A stretch of DNA of 6,646 nt from Prevotella sp. (GCA_016283605.1 JAEENF010000176.1:1-6646); one strand, 5' to 3'; positions 1-5,642 are shown, counted from the stretch's first letter. Notes: generated by a model not told the origin, from the sequence alone. Made by a program: numbers and translations.

Positions 1-153
1 CAGACCGAGGAAGGCGAGGCTAAGCGCGACGACGAGAACTACTTCTACGTAGGCTGCTGGGAGTACAAAGGCAAGGGCAACGAGCCCGAGCTCATCAAGG
101 AGCCGCTGGAGTACGAGGCAATCAAGGTTCAAACCAGAAATTATAAGAATTAA
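1..153 (+). CDS. frdA: Fumarate reductase / succinate dehydrogenase flavoprotein subunit, C-terminal 50 residues (partial)
   Basis: This is the 3' end of the flavoprotein subunit, which carries covalent FAD and interconverts fumarate and succinate on the cytoplasmic face of the membrane. Only the C-terminal 50 codons are here, open from base 1 to a TAA at 151-153. The residues around TEEGEAKRDDENYFYVG and the tail ending KVQTRNYKN resemble the end of Bacteroidetes FrdA/SdhA. The identification is reinforced by frdB 222 bases downstream on the same strand. The cytochrome b subunit of these enzymes normally lies upstream of frdA and would be outside the window. The GC-rich, biased codon use matches frdB and differs sharply from the small gene that follows. 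The active-site residues lie upstream of the window, so they cannot be checked here. Confidence 0.9.
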   Translation, partial: QTEEGEAKRDDENYFYVGCWEYKGKGNEPELIKEPLEYEAIKVQTRNYKN

Positions 154-156
154 CAA

Positions 157-372
157 ATGACGCTGAAAGAGTTATTCTCAGGCTGGAAAGATCCAAAGCA
201 ATTGTTGAAAAGTTGTGCTATTGCTTCTGTGTGTTTCATAGTAATTGGAATTTCAGATATTATTAGTTATGGTAGTATTATTCCTTTGCGATCATTAATT
301 TTTATAATATTTGGATTGTATCAGTTACTGTGTCTGATTATAGCTTATCGCATCATTAATAAAAATAAGTAA
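157..372 (+). CDS. Small two-helix membrane protein of unknown function between frdA and frdB
   Basis: I do not recognise this 71-residue protein. It starts 3 bases after the frdA stop and ends 3 bases before the frdB start, so it is packed into the operon as a translated cistron would be. The first about 18 residues are polar and basic (KELFSGWKDPKQLLK). Two hydrophobic stretches follow at about residues 19-37 and 46-66, with a short turn carrying YGS and an arginine, and a basic end (NKNK). This suggests a two-pass inner-membrane protein with both ends in the cytoplasm. GC by hand count is about 29%, far below the frdA and frdB cistrons, and the codons are AT-ending, which hints at separate origin or weak expression. 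No cysteine pair or haem-ligand histidine is present (there is no histidine at all), so it is not a cytochrome b substitute. A role as an assembly or stability factor for the complex is only inferred from position. Confidence 0.7.
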   Translation: MTLKELFSGWKDPKQLLKSCAIASVCFIVIGISDIISYGSIIPLRSLIFIIFGLYQLLCLIIAYRIINKNK

Positions 373-375
373 ATT

Positions 376-1134
376 ATGGCTAAAAACATAAGTTTCACTA
401 TTAAGTTCTGGCGCCAGAACGGCCCCAAGGACCAGGGACATTTCGATACGCACGAGATGCACGATATTCCCGATGATACCTCGTTCCTCGAAATGCTTGA
501 CATCCTGAACGAGGAACTCATCAACGAAGGCAAGGAGCCCTTCGTATTCGATCACGACTGCCGCGAGGGTATCTGCGGTATGTGCTCGCTCTACATCAAC
601 GGTACGCCTCACGGACTCACCGAGCGTGGTGCTACAACCTGTCAGCTCTACATGCGTCGCTTCAATGATGGCGACGTCATCACCGTAGAGCCTTGGCGCT
701 CAGCAGCCTTCCCCGTGATTAAGGACTGTATGGTTGACCGCGGTGCCTTCGATAAGATCATCCAGGCTGGTGGTTACACCACCATCCGCACAGGTCAGGC
801 TCAGGATGCCAACGCTATCCTGATTCCGAAGGAGGATGCCGACGAGGCTATGGACTGCGCATCTTGCATCGGCTGTGGCGCTTGCGTCGCTGCTTGTAAG
901 AACGGTTCAGCTATGCTGTTCGTGTCGTCTAAGGTTTCTCAGCTCGCCCTGCTTCCCCAGGGTCGCGTAGAGGCTGCCCGTCGTGTGAAGAACATGATCG
1001 CCAAGATGGACGAGCTCGGCTTCGGTAACTGCACCAACACTCGCGCCTGCGAGGCCGTCTGTCCGAAGAACGAGACTATCGCCAACATCGCTCGCCTCAA
1101 CCGCGAGATGATTAAGGCTAAGCTCGCAGACTAA
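376..1134 (+). CDS. frdB: Fumarate reductase / succinate dehydrogenase iron-sulfur subunit
   Basis: This 252-residue protein carries electrons between the membrane quinone/cytochrome b subunit and FrdA. In an anaerobe this is the terminal step of fumarate respiration and succinate formation. The N-terminal ferredoxin-like domain has the [2Fe-2S] set C62, C67, C70 and C89 (DCREGICGMC, then TTC). The C-terminal domain has CIGCGAC at 164-170, then C174, C219, C225 and the CP at 229. By the family pattern C164, C167, C170 and C229 hold the [4Fe-4S] cluster, and C174, C219 and C225 the [3Fe-4S] cluster. An additional cysteine, C161, precedes this set. Length is typical for the family. The ATG at 376 lies 3 bases after the preceding stop, with no Shine-Dalgarno, as is usual in Bacteroidota. 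A strong terminator follows, so frdB is the last gene of the operon. Confidence 0.95.
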   Translation: MAKNISFTIKFWRQNGPKDQGHFDTHEMHDIPDDTSFLEMLDILNEELINEGKEPFVFDHDCREGICGMCSLYINGTPHGLTERGATTCQLYMRRFNDGDVITVEPWRSAAFPVIKDCMVDRGAFDKIIQAGGYTTIRTGQAQDANAILIPKEDADEAMDCASCIGCGACVAACKNGSAMLFVSSKVSQLALLPQGRVEAARRVKNMIAKMDELGFGNCTNTRACEAVCPKNETIANIARLNREMIKAKLAD

Positions 1135-1157
1135 TCGCTCGTACATTATTCTATTAT

Positions 1158-1192
1158 AAGAGCACTGCAGATACTCCTGCGGTGCTCTTTTT
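1158..1192 (+). terminator. Intrinsic terminator of the frd operon
   Basis: A 13-base-pair stem (1158-1170 with 1177-1189; one G-U wobble, otherwise perfect) encloses a 6-base loop and ends in a T-run. It lies 24 bases after the frdB stop, so it should end the frd transcript before the AraC-type gene. Confidence 0.9.
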
Positions 1193-1228
1193 GTTGTTGA
1201 GACATGAATATTTGACCCCACGACTTTC

Positions 1229-1270
1229 AAAATTTACAAAAATGTTCCGAAATTTACAAAATGTGCTCTG
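1229..1270. repeat. Two near-tandem 20-base direct repeats
   Basis: AATTTACAAA occurs at 1231-1240 and 1251-1260, exactly 20 bases apart, and the similarity extends rightward (AAATGTTCC against ATGTGCTC with a one-base slip). The copies lie about 40-80 bases upstream of the AraC-gene -7 box. Two copies at two helical turns would suit a dimeric activator or repressor, but that is inference. Confidence 0.5.
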
Positions 1271-1285
1271 AAAAGCACTCAGGGC

Positions 1286-1316
1286 TTGGAAGTTTGGATA
1301 TTTTTGCTTAATTTTG
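1286..1316 (+). promoter_or_regulatory. Bacteroidota-type promoter of the AraC-family gene
   Basis: TAATTTTG at 1309-1316 matches the TAnnTTTG -7 consensus. A TTG at 1286-1288 sits 20 bases upstream, the expected place for the -33 element. The expected start of transcription, near 1321-1323, would leave a leader of only about 13-15 bases before the ATG at 1336. Confidence 0.65.
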
Positions 1317-1335
1317 CAACCAAATTCATATAGAT

Positions 1336-2016
1336 ATGAGAAAGAGAATCGCCTTAACCATCCCGTTACTTTTACTGGTAACTTCATACTGCCACGCCCA
1401 GGTATTGACGTTGGCTCAGGCCGACGCTATCATTTTGGCACTGTTAATCGTTGTTTTCATACTTCTTGTGTTGGTTGGCTTTGGCCTGTATTATAATAGG
1501 GTTGTCAGTCGGCGAAACGAGCAGCTTCTCCGAATACTCAATGCGTTGGATGACTATCGGGCCATTGTGGCCGAAGGGGCATTGTCGTTTGATGAGCAGG
1601 AAGAGGTAATAAAGAAGAACCAGCGGCCGAAGTCGAAGGCTGCCAAAACTGTACAGACGGACGGTAGTCAGGCTTTCTACGTGAAGATGGACGCCCGCGT
1701 GAACAAGGAGAAACCCTTTACGGATCCAGATTTCGACCAGCAGGCATTGGCTGATTTTATGGGTGTCGATGTGGAGACGTTCTGCCAGTTGGTTCCACGC
1801 TATAAGGATCCTGAACGAACACTTGATTATATCGACTCTTTACGTGCAGAATATGCCGCAAAGATACTTATGGAGCATTCGGACTGCTCAATGGACGAAA
1901 TGGTTAGCAAGTGTGGGTTCAGTAATTCAGCAGCATTCAACAGCGCCTTCAAATTCGCTTTCGGTATCACGCCGACGGAATACCTGCACAGCATGAGCAA
2001 GATGTTTAAGAAGTAA
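1336..2016 (+). CDS. Membrane-anchored AraC-family transcriptional regulator
   Basis: The 226-residue protein has a hydrophobic N terminus resembling a signal peptide (about 4-21, ending CHAQ) and a transmembrane helix at about 31-53 followed by positive residues (NRVVSRR). A probably helical linker runs to about 110, and an AraC/XylS double helix-turn-helix domain covers about 130-218. The first HTH is around QQALADFMGVDVETF. The second is the better match, around MVSKCGFSNSAAFNSAFKFAFG, ending in the family-typical ITPTEY. The DNA-binding part would be cytoplasmic and held at the membrane. There is no periplasmic sensor domain, kinase or receiver domain, so it is not a hybrid two-component protein; only about 10 residues lie between the two hydrophobic segments. 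It is monocistronic, with its own promoter and the frd terminator upstream. Its targets cannot be told from sequence; the converging transporter operon is one candidate by proximity only. Confidence 0.85.
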   Translation: MRKRIALTIPLLLLVTSYCHAQVLTLAQADAIILALLIVVFILLVLVGFGLYYNRVVSRRNEQLLRILNALDDYRAIVAEGALSFDEQEEVIKKNQRPKSKAAKTVQTDGSQAFYVKMDARVNKEKPFTDPDFDQQALADFMGVDVETFCQLVPRYKDPERTLDYIDSLRAEYAAKILMEHSDCSMDEMVSKCGFSNSAAFNSAFKFAFGITPTEYLHSMSKMFKK

Positions 2017-2106
2017 GATTCTCTATTTATTGGGGAGAGGCGCTTATTGCGCATCAAAAGGCACTTAACGATGAGCAAGAGGCTCTTATTCTACAAGTTG
2101 TGTGTC

Positions 2107-3042
2107 TTATTCACTACGTAGGCGACGTACTCCAGTACGCCGGCAATGAGGAACACGTATATGAGAATGTCGATCCGCAAGGTACATACCAAGAAGGATG
2201 AGCACGGTGCCGAGAATGAACCACGGGGTGATCTCTTCGGCAAGGAGGAGCCAGGCGAAGACGATGGTGGTGACGGGGTTTAGGTAAACATAGTTCGTGA
2301 CGACAACGGCGCCTAACTGCTTCAGTGCCCAGTTCCACGCCAGGAAACACAGCATGGAAGCTACGCATCCAAGGAACAGCAGGTTCCACGCCAAATGGGG
2401 CTTGCTGAACAGCAGATGGATATTCATCTCGGGATGTACTATTAAATATGGTATCATCGACAGCAGACCGTAGAAGAATACTTTGCGGGTGACAAATACC
2501 GTATCGTAGCGTTTGTTGGCGGGTATCATGAGCAGGCTGTAGAACGCCCAGCAAAGGCAGGCGGCGAAGGCTAATGTATCACCCAGTGGCGAGAGGCGCA
2601 ATACGAAATGCCCATTCATGACAACCACAATGACTCCTGCCGCCGCCATCAGCGTGCCAAAGGTTTGCAAGCGACTTAGCCGCTCAGATTTGTAGAAGAA
2701 CCCGATGAAAGCCGAGGCGAAAAGCGGACAGAGGCTGACAATAATGCTGGTGTTGGTGGTCGTGGTGTAGTTCATGGAAGAGTTCTCCGTCAGGAAATAG
2801 AGCGAGCCTCCTGTCACGCCCAATGCCACCATCAGCAGTTCGTCGCGCCAGCTATCTGCTAACCAGCGGATTCCCCTCGCGAGACAATAGCTCAACAGCA
2901 AAATGTAGGCGATGATGAAGCGCAGGATGAATATCTGAGCTGCCGTCAGTCCGCCCAGCAGCAGCAACTTGGTAAAAACAAACGTTGTCCCCCAGATGGC
3001 TACCACCAGAAACGCAACAACATGAGGCAGGAATCGTTTCAT
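2107..3042 (-). CDS. EamA-family (drug/metabolite transporter superfamily) permease
   Basis: This 311-residue protein has ten predicted membrane helices in two EamA repeats, about residues 7-143 and 153-289. The family-typical WGTTFVFTK lies at 17-25 at the start of repeat 1. LNPVTTIVFAWLLLAEE (254-270) and GTVLILLGMYLADR (278-291) close repeat 2. Members export or exchange small metabolites such as amino acids, nucleosides or sugar derivatives; the substrate cannot be read from sequence. The last about 20 residues after LADR are hydrophilic and basic (HIRVPHC, RRTGVRRLRS), longer than the tail usual in this family. Its ATG overlaps the stop of the upstream symporter gene (ATGA, 3042-3039), so the two are very likely co-transcribed and translationally coupled. 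It converges with the AraC-type gene, with 90 bases between the two stops and no convincing terminator there. Confidence 0.9.
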   Translation of the reverse strand: MKRFLPHVVAFLVVAIWGTTFVFTKLLLLGGLTAAQIFILRFIIAYILLLSYCLARGIRWLADSWRDELLMVALGVTGGSLYFLTENSSMNYTTTTNTSIIVSLCPLFASAFIGFFYKSERLSRLQTFGTLMAAAGVIVVVMNGHFVLRLSPLGDTLAFAACLCWAFYSLLMIPANKRYDTVFVTRKVFFYGLLSMIPYLIVHPEMNIHLLFSKPHLAWNLLFLGCVASMLCFLAWNWALKQLGAVVVTNYVYLNPVTTIVFAWLLLAEEITPWFILGTVLILLGMYLADRHSHIRVPHCRRTGVRRLRSE

Positions 3043-4190
3043 CTTTTTTTATGTAGACGGTTGATGATGATGGCAAGCGCGCCGTCGCCAGTGACGTTGC
3101 AGGCGGTGCCGAAGGAGTCCATTGCAATGTAGAGGGCAATCATCAGCGCCTGAGCCTCTGGATCGAAGCCGAGAATGCCGGCCATCGGCCCCAATGCCGC
3201 CATCACTGCTCCGCCAGGCACACCAGGGGCTGCTACCATACAAATGGCCAGAAGCACGATGAAATGGAGGAAGAGTGGCAGGTTGTGTGGCAGTCCGCCG
3301 ATGAGACAGACGGTGAGTGCGCAGCAGGTGATCTTCATCATCGAGCCCGAGAGATGGATGGTGGCGCAGAGAGGAATGCAGAAACTGGCGATGTCATCGC
3401 TCACGCCGTTCTTTTTGGTCTGCTTTAACGTGACAGGAATTGTGGCAGCACTCGACGAGGTGCCCAAGGCTGTCATATAGGCTGGCAGCATATTCAGTAG
3501 CAATCGCAGCGGATTCTTGCGGGCCAGTCCGCCGGCAATGAAGAACTCATAGATGAGGATGACGATGTGCAGCACGAAGATAATGCAGATGATTTTGCCA
3601 AACACTACAATGATATGATATGCCTCGCCTACATAGGTCATACTGAGGAAGATGCCGAAGATATAAAGCGGCAGTAGCGGGATAATGGCCTTCGCGATGG
3701 TCTTTTCGATGATGGTGCGGAACTCAGAAGAGCCTTTCTTCAGTGTCGGCGAGTCGGTATAGGCGATGCCGATACCGATCACGAACGAACTCACCAGCGC
3801 AGCCATGACGTCAAGTATGGGTGGTATCTCCAAAAGGAAATAGGACTGTAGCTTCGGAACATTTTCTACCGTTATCGAAGGTTCTGCATCTATCAGCGCA
3901 GGGAAGATGGCTGTGCCAGTAAAGAAAGCCAAGAGTCCCGCAAGAATGGTGTCTGCATAGGCCAGTCCTACTGTCAGCAACAGCAATTTGCCCGCTGACC
4001 GTCCGATGTCGGCAATGGCCGGAGTCACCAGTCCGATGATGATAAGTGGAATGAGAAAGCCCAGGAACTGGCTGAACACATTGTTGAATGTCACAAACAC
4101 GCGCACCACACCTTCCGGCAGCACGTTTCCCATCAATACGCCCAGCACGATGGCGATGATGATGCGCGGCAACAATCCTAATTTCTTCAT
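3039..4190 (-). CDS. SDF-family (dicarboxylate/amino acid:cation) symporter with altered binding site
   Basis: The protein of 383 residues (from the ATG at 4190) has the SDF (GltP/GltPh) fold. Landmarks are the serine-rich hairpin-1 motif TSSSAAT (244-250), the hairpin-2 motif APGVPGGAV (321-329), and the TM8 signature DSFGTACNVTGD (358-369). It imports a small solute with cations across the inner membrane. Two key places differ from glutamate/aspartate carriers. The TM7 NMDGT motif reads HLSGS (279-283), and the TM8 residue equivalent to the substrate-binding Arg397 of GltPh is glycine (361). N365 and D369, equivalent to GltPh N401 and D405, are kept. A dicarboxylate or acidic amino acid is therefore not a safe assignment. 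A longer frame could begin at a TTG at 4202, but that TTG lies inside the -7 promoter box, so the ATG at 4190 was chosen. It is the first gene of a unit with the EamA gene. Confidence 0.9.
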   Translation of the reverse strand: MKKLGLLPRIIIAIVLGVLMGNVLPEGVVRVFVTFNNVFSQFLGFLIPLIIIGLVTPAIADIGRSAGKLLLLTVGLAYADTILAGLLAFFTGTAIFPALIDAEPSITVENVPKLQSYFLLEIPPILDVMAALVSSFVIGIGIAYTDSPTLKKGSSEFRTIIEKTIAKAIIPLLPLYIFGIFLSMTYVGEAYHIIVVFGKIICIIFVLHIVILIYEFFIAGGLARKNPLRLLLNMLPAYMTALGTSSSAATIPVTLKQTKKNGVSDDIASFCIPLCATIHLSGSMMKITCCALTVCLIGGLPHNLPLFLHFIVLLAICMVAAPGVPGGAVMAALGPMAGILGFDPEAQALMIALYIAMDSFGTACNVTGDGALAIIINRLHKKR

Positions 4191-4199
4191 ATTTTGGTG

Positions 4200-4207
4200 C
4201 AAAGATA
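4200..4207 (-). promoter_or_regulatory. -7 box (TATCTTTG) of the symporter-EamA operon
   Basis: Read on the minus strand, TATCTTTG matches TAnnTTTG. No TTG stands at the usual -33 distance. The box ends only 9 bases before the ATG at 4190, so the transcript should have a leader of a few bases at most. Confidence 0.6.
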
Positions 4208-4256
4208 ATGAATAATTGTGAGATAATTTGTTTTGTTCAAAGAAATATTAAATAAA

Positions 4257-4284
4257 ATGAATTATGAATTACAAATTACGAATT
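4257..4284. repeat. Four tandem heptamers of the ATGAATT type
   Basis: The units are ATGAATT, ATGAATT, ACAAATT and ACGAATT, in exact 7-base register from 4257 to 4284, ending 6 bases before the plus-strand -7 box at 4291. They occupy the place where the -33 element of that promoter should be. Confidence 0.7.
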
Positions 4285-4290
4285 ATTTTG

Positions 4291-4298
4291 TACCTTTG
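4291..4298 (+). promoter_or_regulatory. -7 box (TACCTTTG) of the second EamA gene
   Basis: TACCTTTG matches TAnnTTTG. There is no TTG/TTTG about 20 bases upstream; that place is filled by the heptamer repeat. Transcription would start near 4302-4305, at or next to the ATG of the short leader ORF. The symporter -7 box lies about 84 bases away on the other strand, making a divergent promoter region. Confidence 0.6.
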
Positions 4299-4302
4299 CA
4301 CA

Positions 4303-4341
4303 ATGAATATAACAAAGGACAATCCAAAAACTGAACAATGA
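4303..4341 (+). CDS. Possible 12-codon leader ORF overlapping the EamA gene start
   Basis: ATG at 4303 opens a 12-codon frame encoding MNITKDNPKTEQ. Its TGA (4339-4341) overlaps the ATG (4338-4340) of the following EamA gene. The ATG lies 5 bases after the -7 box, so it would be at or within a few bases of the mRNA 5' end and might be read as a leaderless start. The ATGA junction is the usual arrangement for translational coupling. The peptide is hydrophilic and shows no run of one amino acid, so a classic attenuation leader is unlikely. Such a short frame could occur by chance; the exact overlap and the position after the promoter are the arguments for it. Confidence 0.35.
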   Translation: MNITKDNPKTEQ

Positions 4342-5270
4342 CTTATTTAGGGGAACTGATTTCGATAGGCGTAGCGTTTTCGTGGACAGCGACAGCATTG
4401 TTGAGCGAATTCGGTAGCAAGCGGCTGGGTAATCTTACGCTAAACGTGTTGAGGATGGCACTGGCGTTGGTATTCTCGCTGGTTCTCTTTGGTGTGGTGA
4501 CGGGTAATCCGCTGCCTGTAGGTGTATCAGGCGATGCTTGCGGATGGATGCTGCTGTCAGGACTCGTAGGTTATGTCATAGGTGATTTCTGTTTGTTTCA
4601 GTGTTATATAATAATCGGCTCACGTTATGGTCAGCTTTTTATGACGCTGGCTCCATTGTCCGCGGCTTTGATGGCTTGGGTGACGCTGGGGCAACAGATG
4701 ACGGCAATGAGCATCGTGGCAATGTTGGTGACACTCTTTGGTATCAGCATTTCCGTACTCGGGCGAGGCGAACATCATAAGGTGTCACTGAAACTGCCTC
4801 TCAACGGTGTGCTTTATGCCATCGGTGCAGCCGTATGTCAAGGCGTGGGATTGGTGTTGAGCAAAATAGGAATGGATCATTACGACATGGCGGTTTTGGC
4901 AGATATGGGCGTGCCCGAATGGTTGGTGCCCTTCAGCGCCAATTTCTACCGTTGTATAGCAGGCATCGTAGGTTTCCTACTGTTGTTACATTATCGCGAT
5001 GAAATGGGACATTTGCGTGAGGCGATGCGCGATAAAAAGGGACTTTCTGTTGCTACGGCCACAACTATCTTTGGTCCTTTTGTGGGAGTCGGTTTCTCGC
5101 TGATGGCTGTACAATATACGGCAGCTGGCATCGCCTCCACGCTGATGGCTATGACGCCCATCATCATCCTTCTGCCCTCGTATTGGCTCTTCCATGAGAA
5201 GATTACTTGGAAGGCTATTGTTGGCGCCTTTATCTCCGTCGTTGGTGTCAGCCTGTTCTTTTTAGGTTGA
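4338..5270 (+). CDS. EamA-family (drug/metabolite transporter superfamily) permease, second and distinct copy
   Basis: The 310-residue protein has about ten membrane helices in two EamA repeats, roughly residues 4-142 and 155-309. Repeat 1 begins with GVAFSWTATALLSEFGSKR (11-29) and repeat 2 with GVLYAIGAAVCQGVGLVLSK. The end of repeat 2 shows the family pattern ASTLMAMTPIIILLPSYWLFHEKIT (266-290), followed by a last helix ending at the stop. A charged loop (HYRDEMGHLREAMRDKKG, 218-235) lies in the second half. It is not a recent duplicate of the minus-strand EamA protein: the two show little similarity beyond family motifs, and this one lacks the long basic tail. The substrate is unknown. 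It has its own promoter and is divergent from the symporter operon. It appears monocistronic apart from the putative leader ORF, with a structured non-coding stretch after it. Confidence 0.9.
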   Translation: MTYLGELISIGVAFSWTATALLSEFGSKRLGNLTLNVLRMALALVFSLVLFGVVTGNPLPVGVSGDACGWMLLSGLVGYVIGDFCLFQCYIIIGSRYGQLFMTLAPLSAALMAWVTLGQQMTAMSIVAMLVTLFGISISVLGRGEHHKVSLKLPLNGVLYAIGAAVCQGVGLVLSKIGMDHYDMAVLADMGVPEWLVPFSANFYRCIAGIVGFLLLLHYRDEMGHLREAMRDKKGLSVATATTIFGPFVGVGFSLMAVQYTAAGIASTLMAMTPIIILLPSYWLFHEKITWKAIVGAFISVVGVSLFFLG

Positions 5271-5284
5271 AGTCTCGCAAATCG

Positions 5285-5472
5285 CCTTCTGGCTTTCTCT
5301 GACCCATCTTTTTTCATCTTTGGAAACCAAGATGTTTCGAAGTTTAGGAGTTTAGATATTTAGGATTTATAGAATAAAAGAAATAAAATTATTATTTTTA
5401 TATTTACATATATACAAAAACTAAACTTCTAAACATCTAAACATGCTAAATGTTTAGTGATTAGCCAGAAGG
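5285..5472. repeat. 188-base AT-rich element bounded by 10-base inverted repeats, with opposed octamer arrays
   Basis: CCTTCTGGCT (5285-5294) and AGCCAGAAGG (5463-5472) are exact inverted repeats. Inside, the left arm (about 5341-5369) carries octamers built on GTTTAG, and the right arm (about 5419-5457) carries octamers built on CTAAAC. Left arm and reverse complement of the right arm agree at about 22 of 29 positions by eye. The 50 bases between are almost pure A/T. It could fold as a long imperfect hairpin, act as the end structure of the EamA transcript, or be a small non-autonomous mobile element. No gene is seen in it, and no target-site duplication was found beside the inverted repeats. 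Confidence 0.55.
5437..5457. other. Perfect 8-base-pair hairpin within the AT-rich element
   Basis: CTAAACAT (5437-5444) pairs with ATGTTTAG (5450-5457) around a 5-base loop. There is no T-run after it, so it is not a standard terminator on either strand. Confidence 0.6.
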
Positions 5473-5499
5473 AGGTCGGGATTGTTGTTCAATACTATC

Positions 5500-5562
5500 G
5501 GAGTAAGCGAAAAAACTTTTGGAGTATTTGAAATTTCATTCGGAGTATTAGAATTCAAAGTC
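5500..5562. repeat. Three 21-base-period direct repeats (GGAGTAnnnGAA)
   Basis: GGAGTA starts at 5500, 5521 and 5542, an exact 21-base step. GAA falls at the same offset in each unit, followed by a partial palindrome (GAAATTTC in unit 2, GAATTC in unit 3). The repeats lie about 80-145 bases upstream of the peroxiredoxin promoter -33 element. GGGATT (5478-5483) and AATCCC (5565-5570) flank the array as inverted repeats, with T-rich sequence after the right one. Two helical turns per unit would put the cores on one face of the DNA. Confidence 0.65.
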
Positions 5563-5642
5563 TTAATCCCCCGTTTTTCTCTTTTTATGAAGGAGTTTTT
5601 GATAAATATCAGTCGTTGAAATGGAGAAATTGCCTAGAGATA

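Noticed and set aside
1263..1278. Five-base-pair hairpin GTGCT/AGCAC upstream of the AraC promoter
   Set aside because: It is short, with a six-base loop and no T-run; such stems are expected by chance.
907..1387. Long antisense frames across frdB and the frdB-AraC gap
   Set aside because: They overlap strongly supported genes or the terminator, have no family resemblance and follow from the codon bias of the real genes.
2073..2085. Small hairpin (GAGC/GCTC) followed by a few T residues between the converging AraC and EamA genes
   Set aside because: A four-base-pair stem with a weak, interrupted T stretch is too little to call a terminator.
2010..2203. Open plus-strand frame running from the end of the AraC gene into the antisense of the first EamA gene
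   Set aside because: It has no ATG start, half of it is the complement of a well-supported gene, and no family was recognised.
3040..3053. Run of seven A at the end of the symporter gene as a programmed frameshift joining it to the EamA protein
   Set aside because: The codons are CAT AAA AAA AGA, so a -1 slip would set the first lysine tRNA on TAA; this is not a proper slippery heptamer. A simple ATGA overlap explains the junction.
4188..4202. TTG start at 4202 giving a symporter four residues longer
   Set aside because: The TTG is part of the -7 promoter box, upstream of where transcription should begin.
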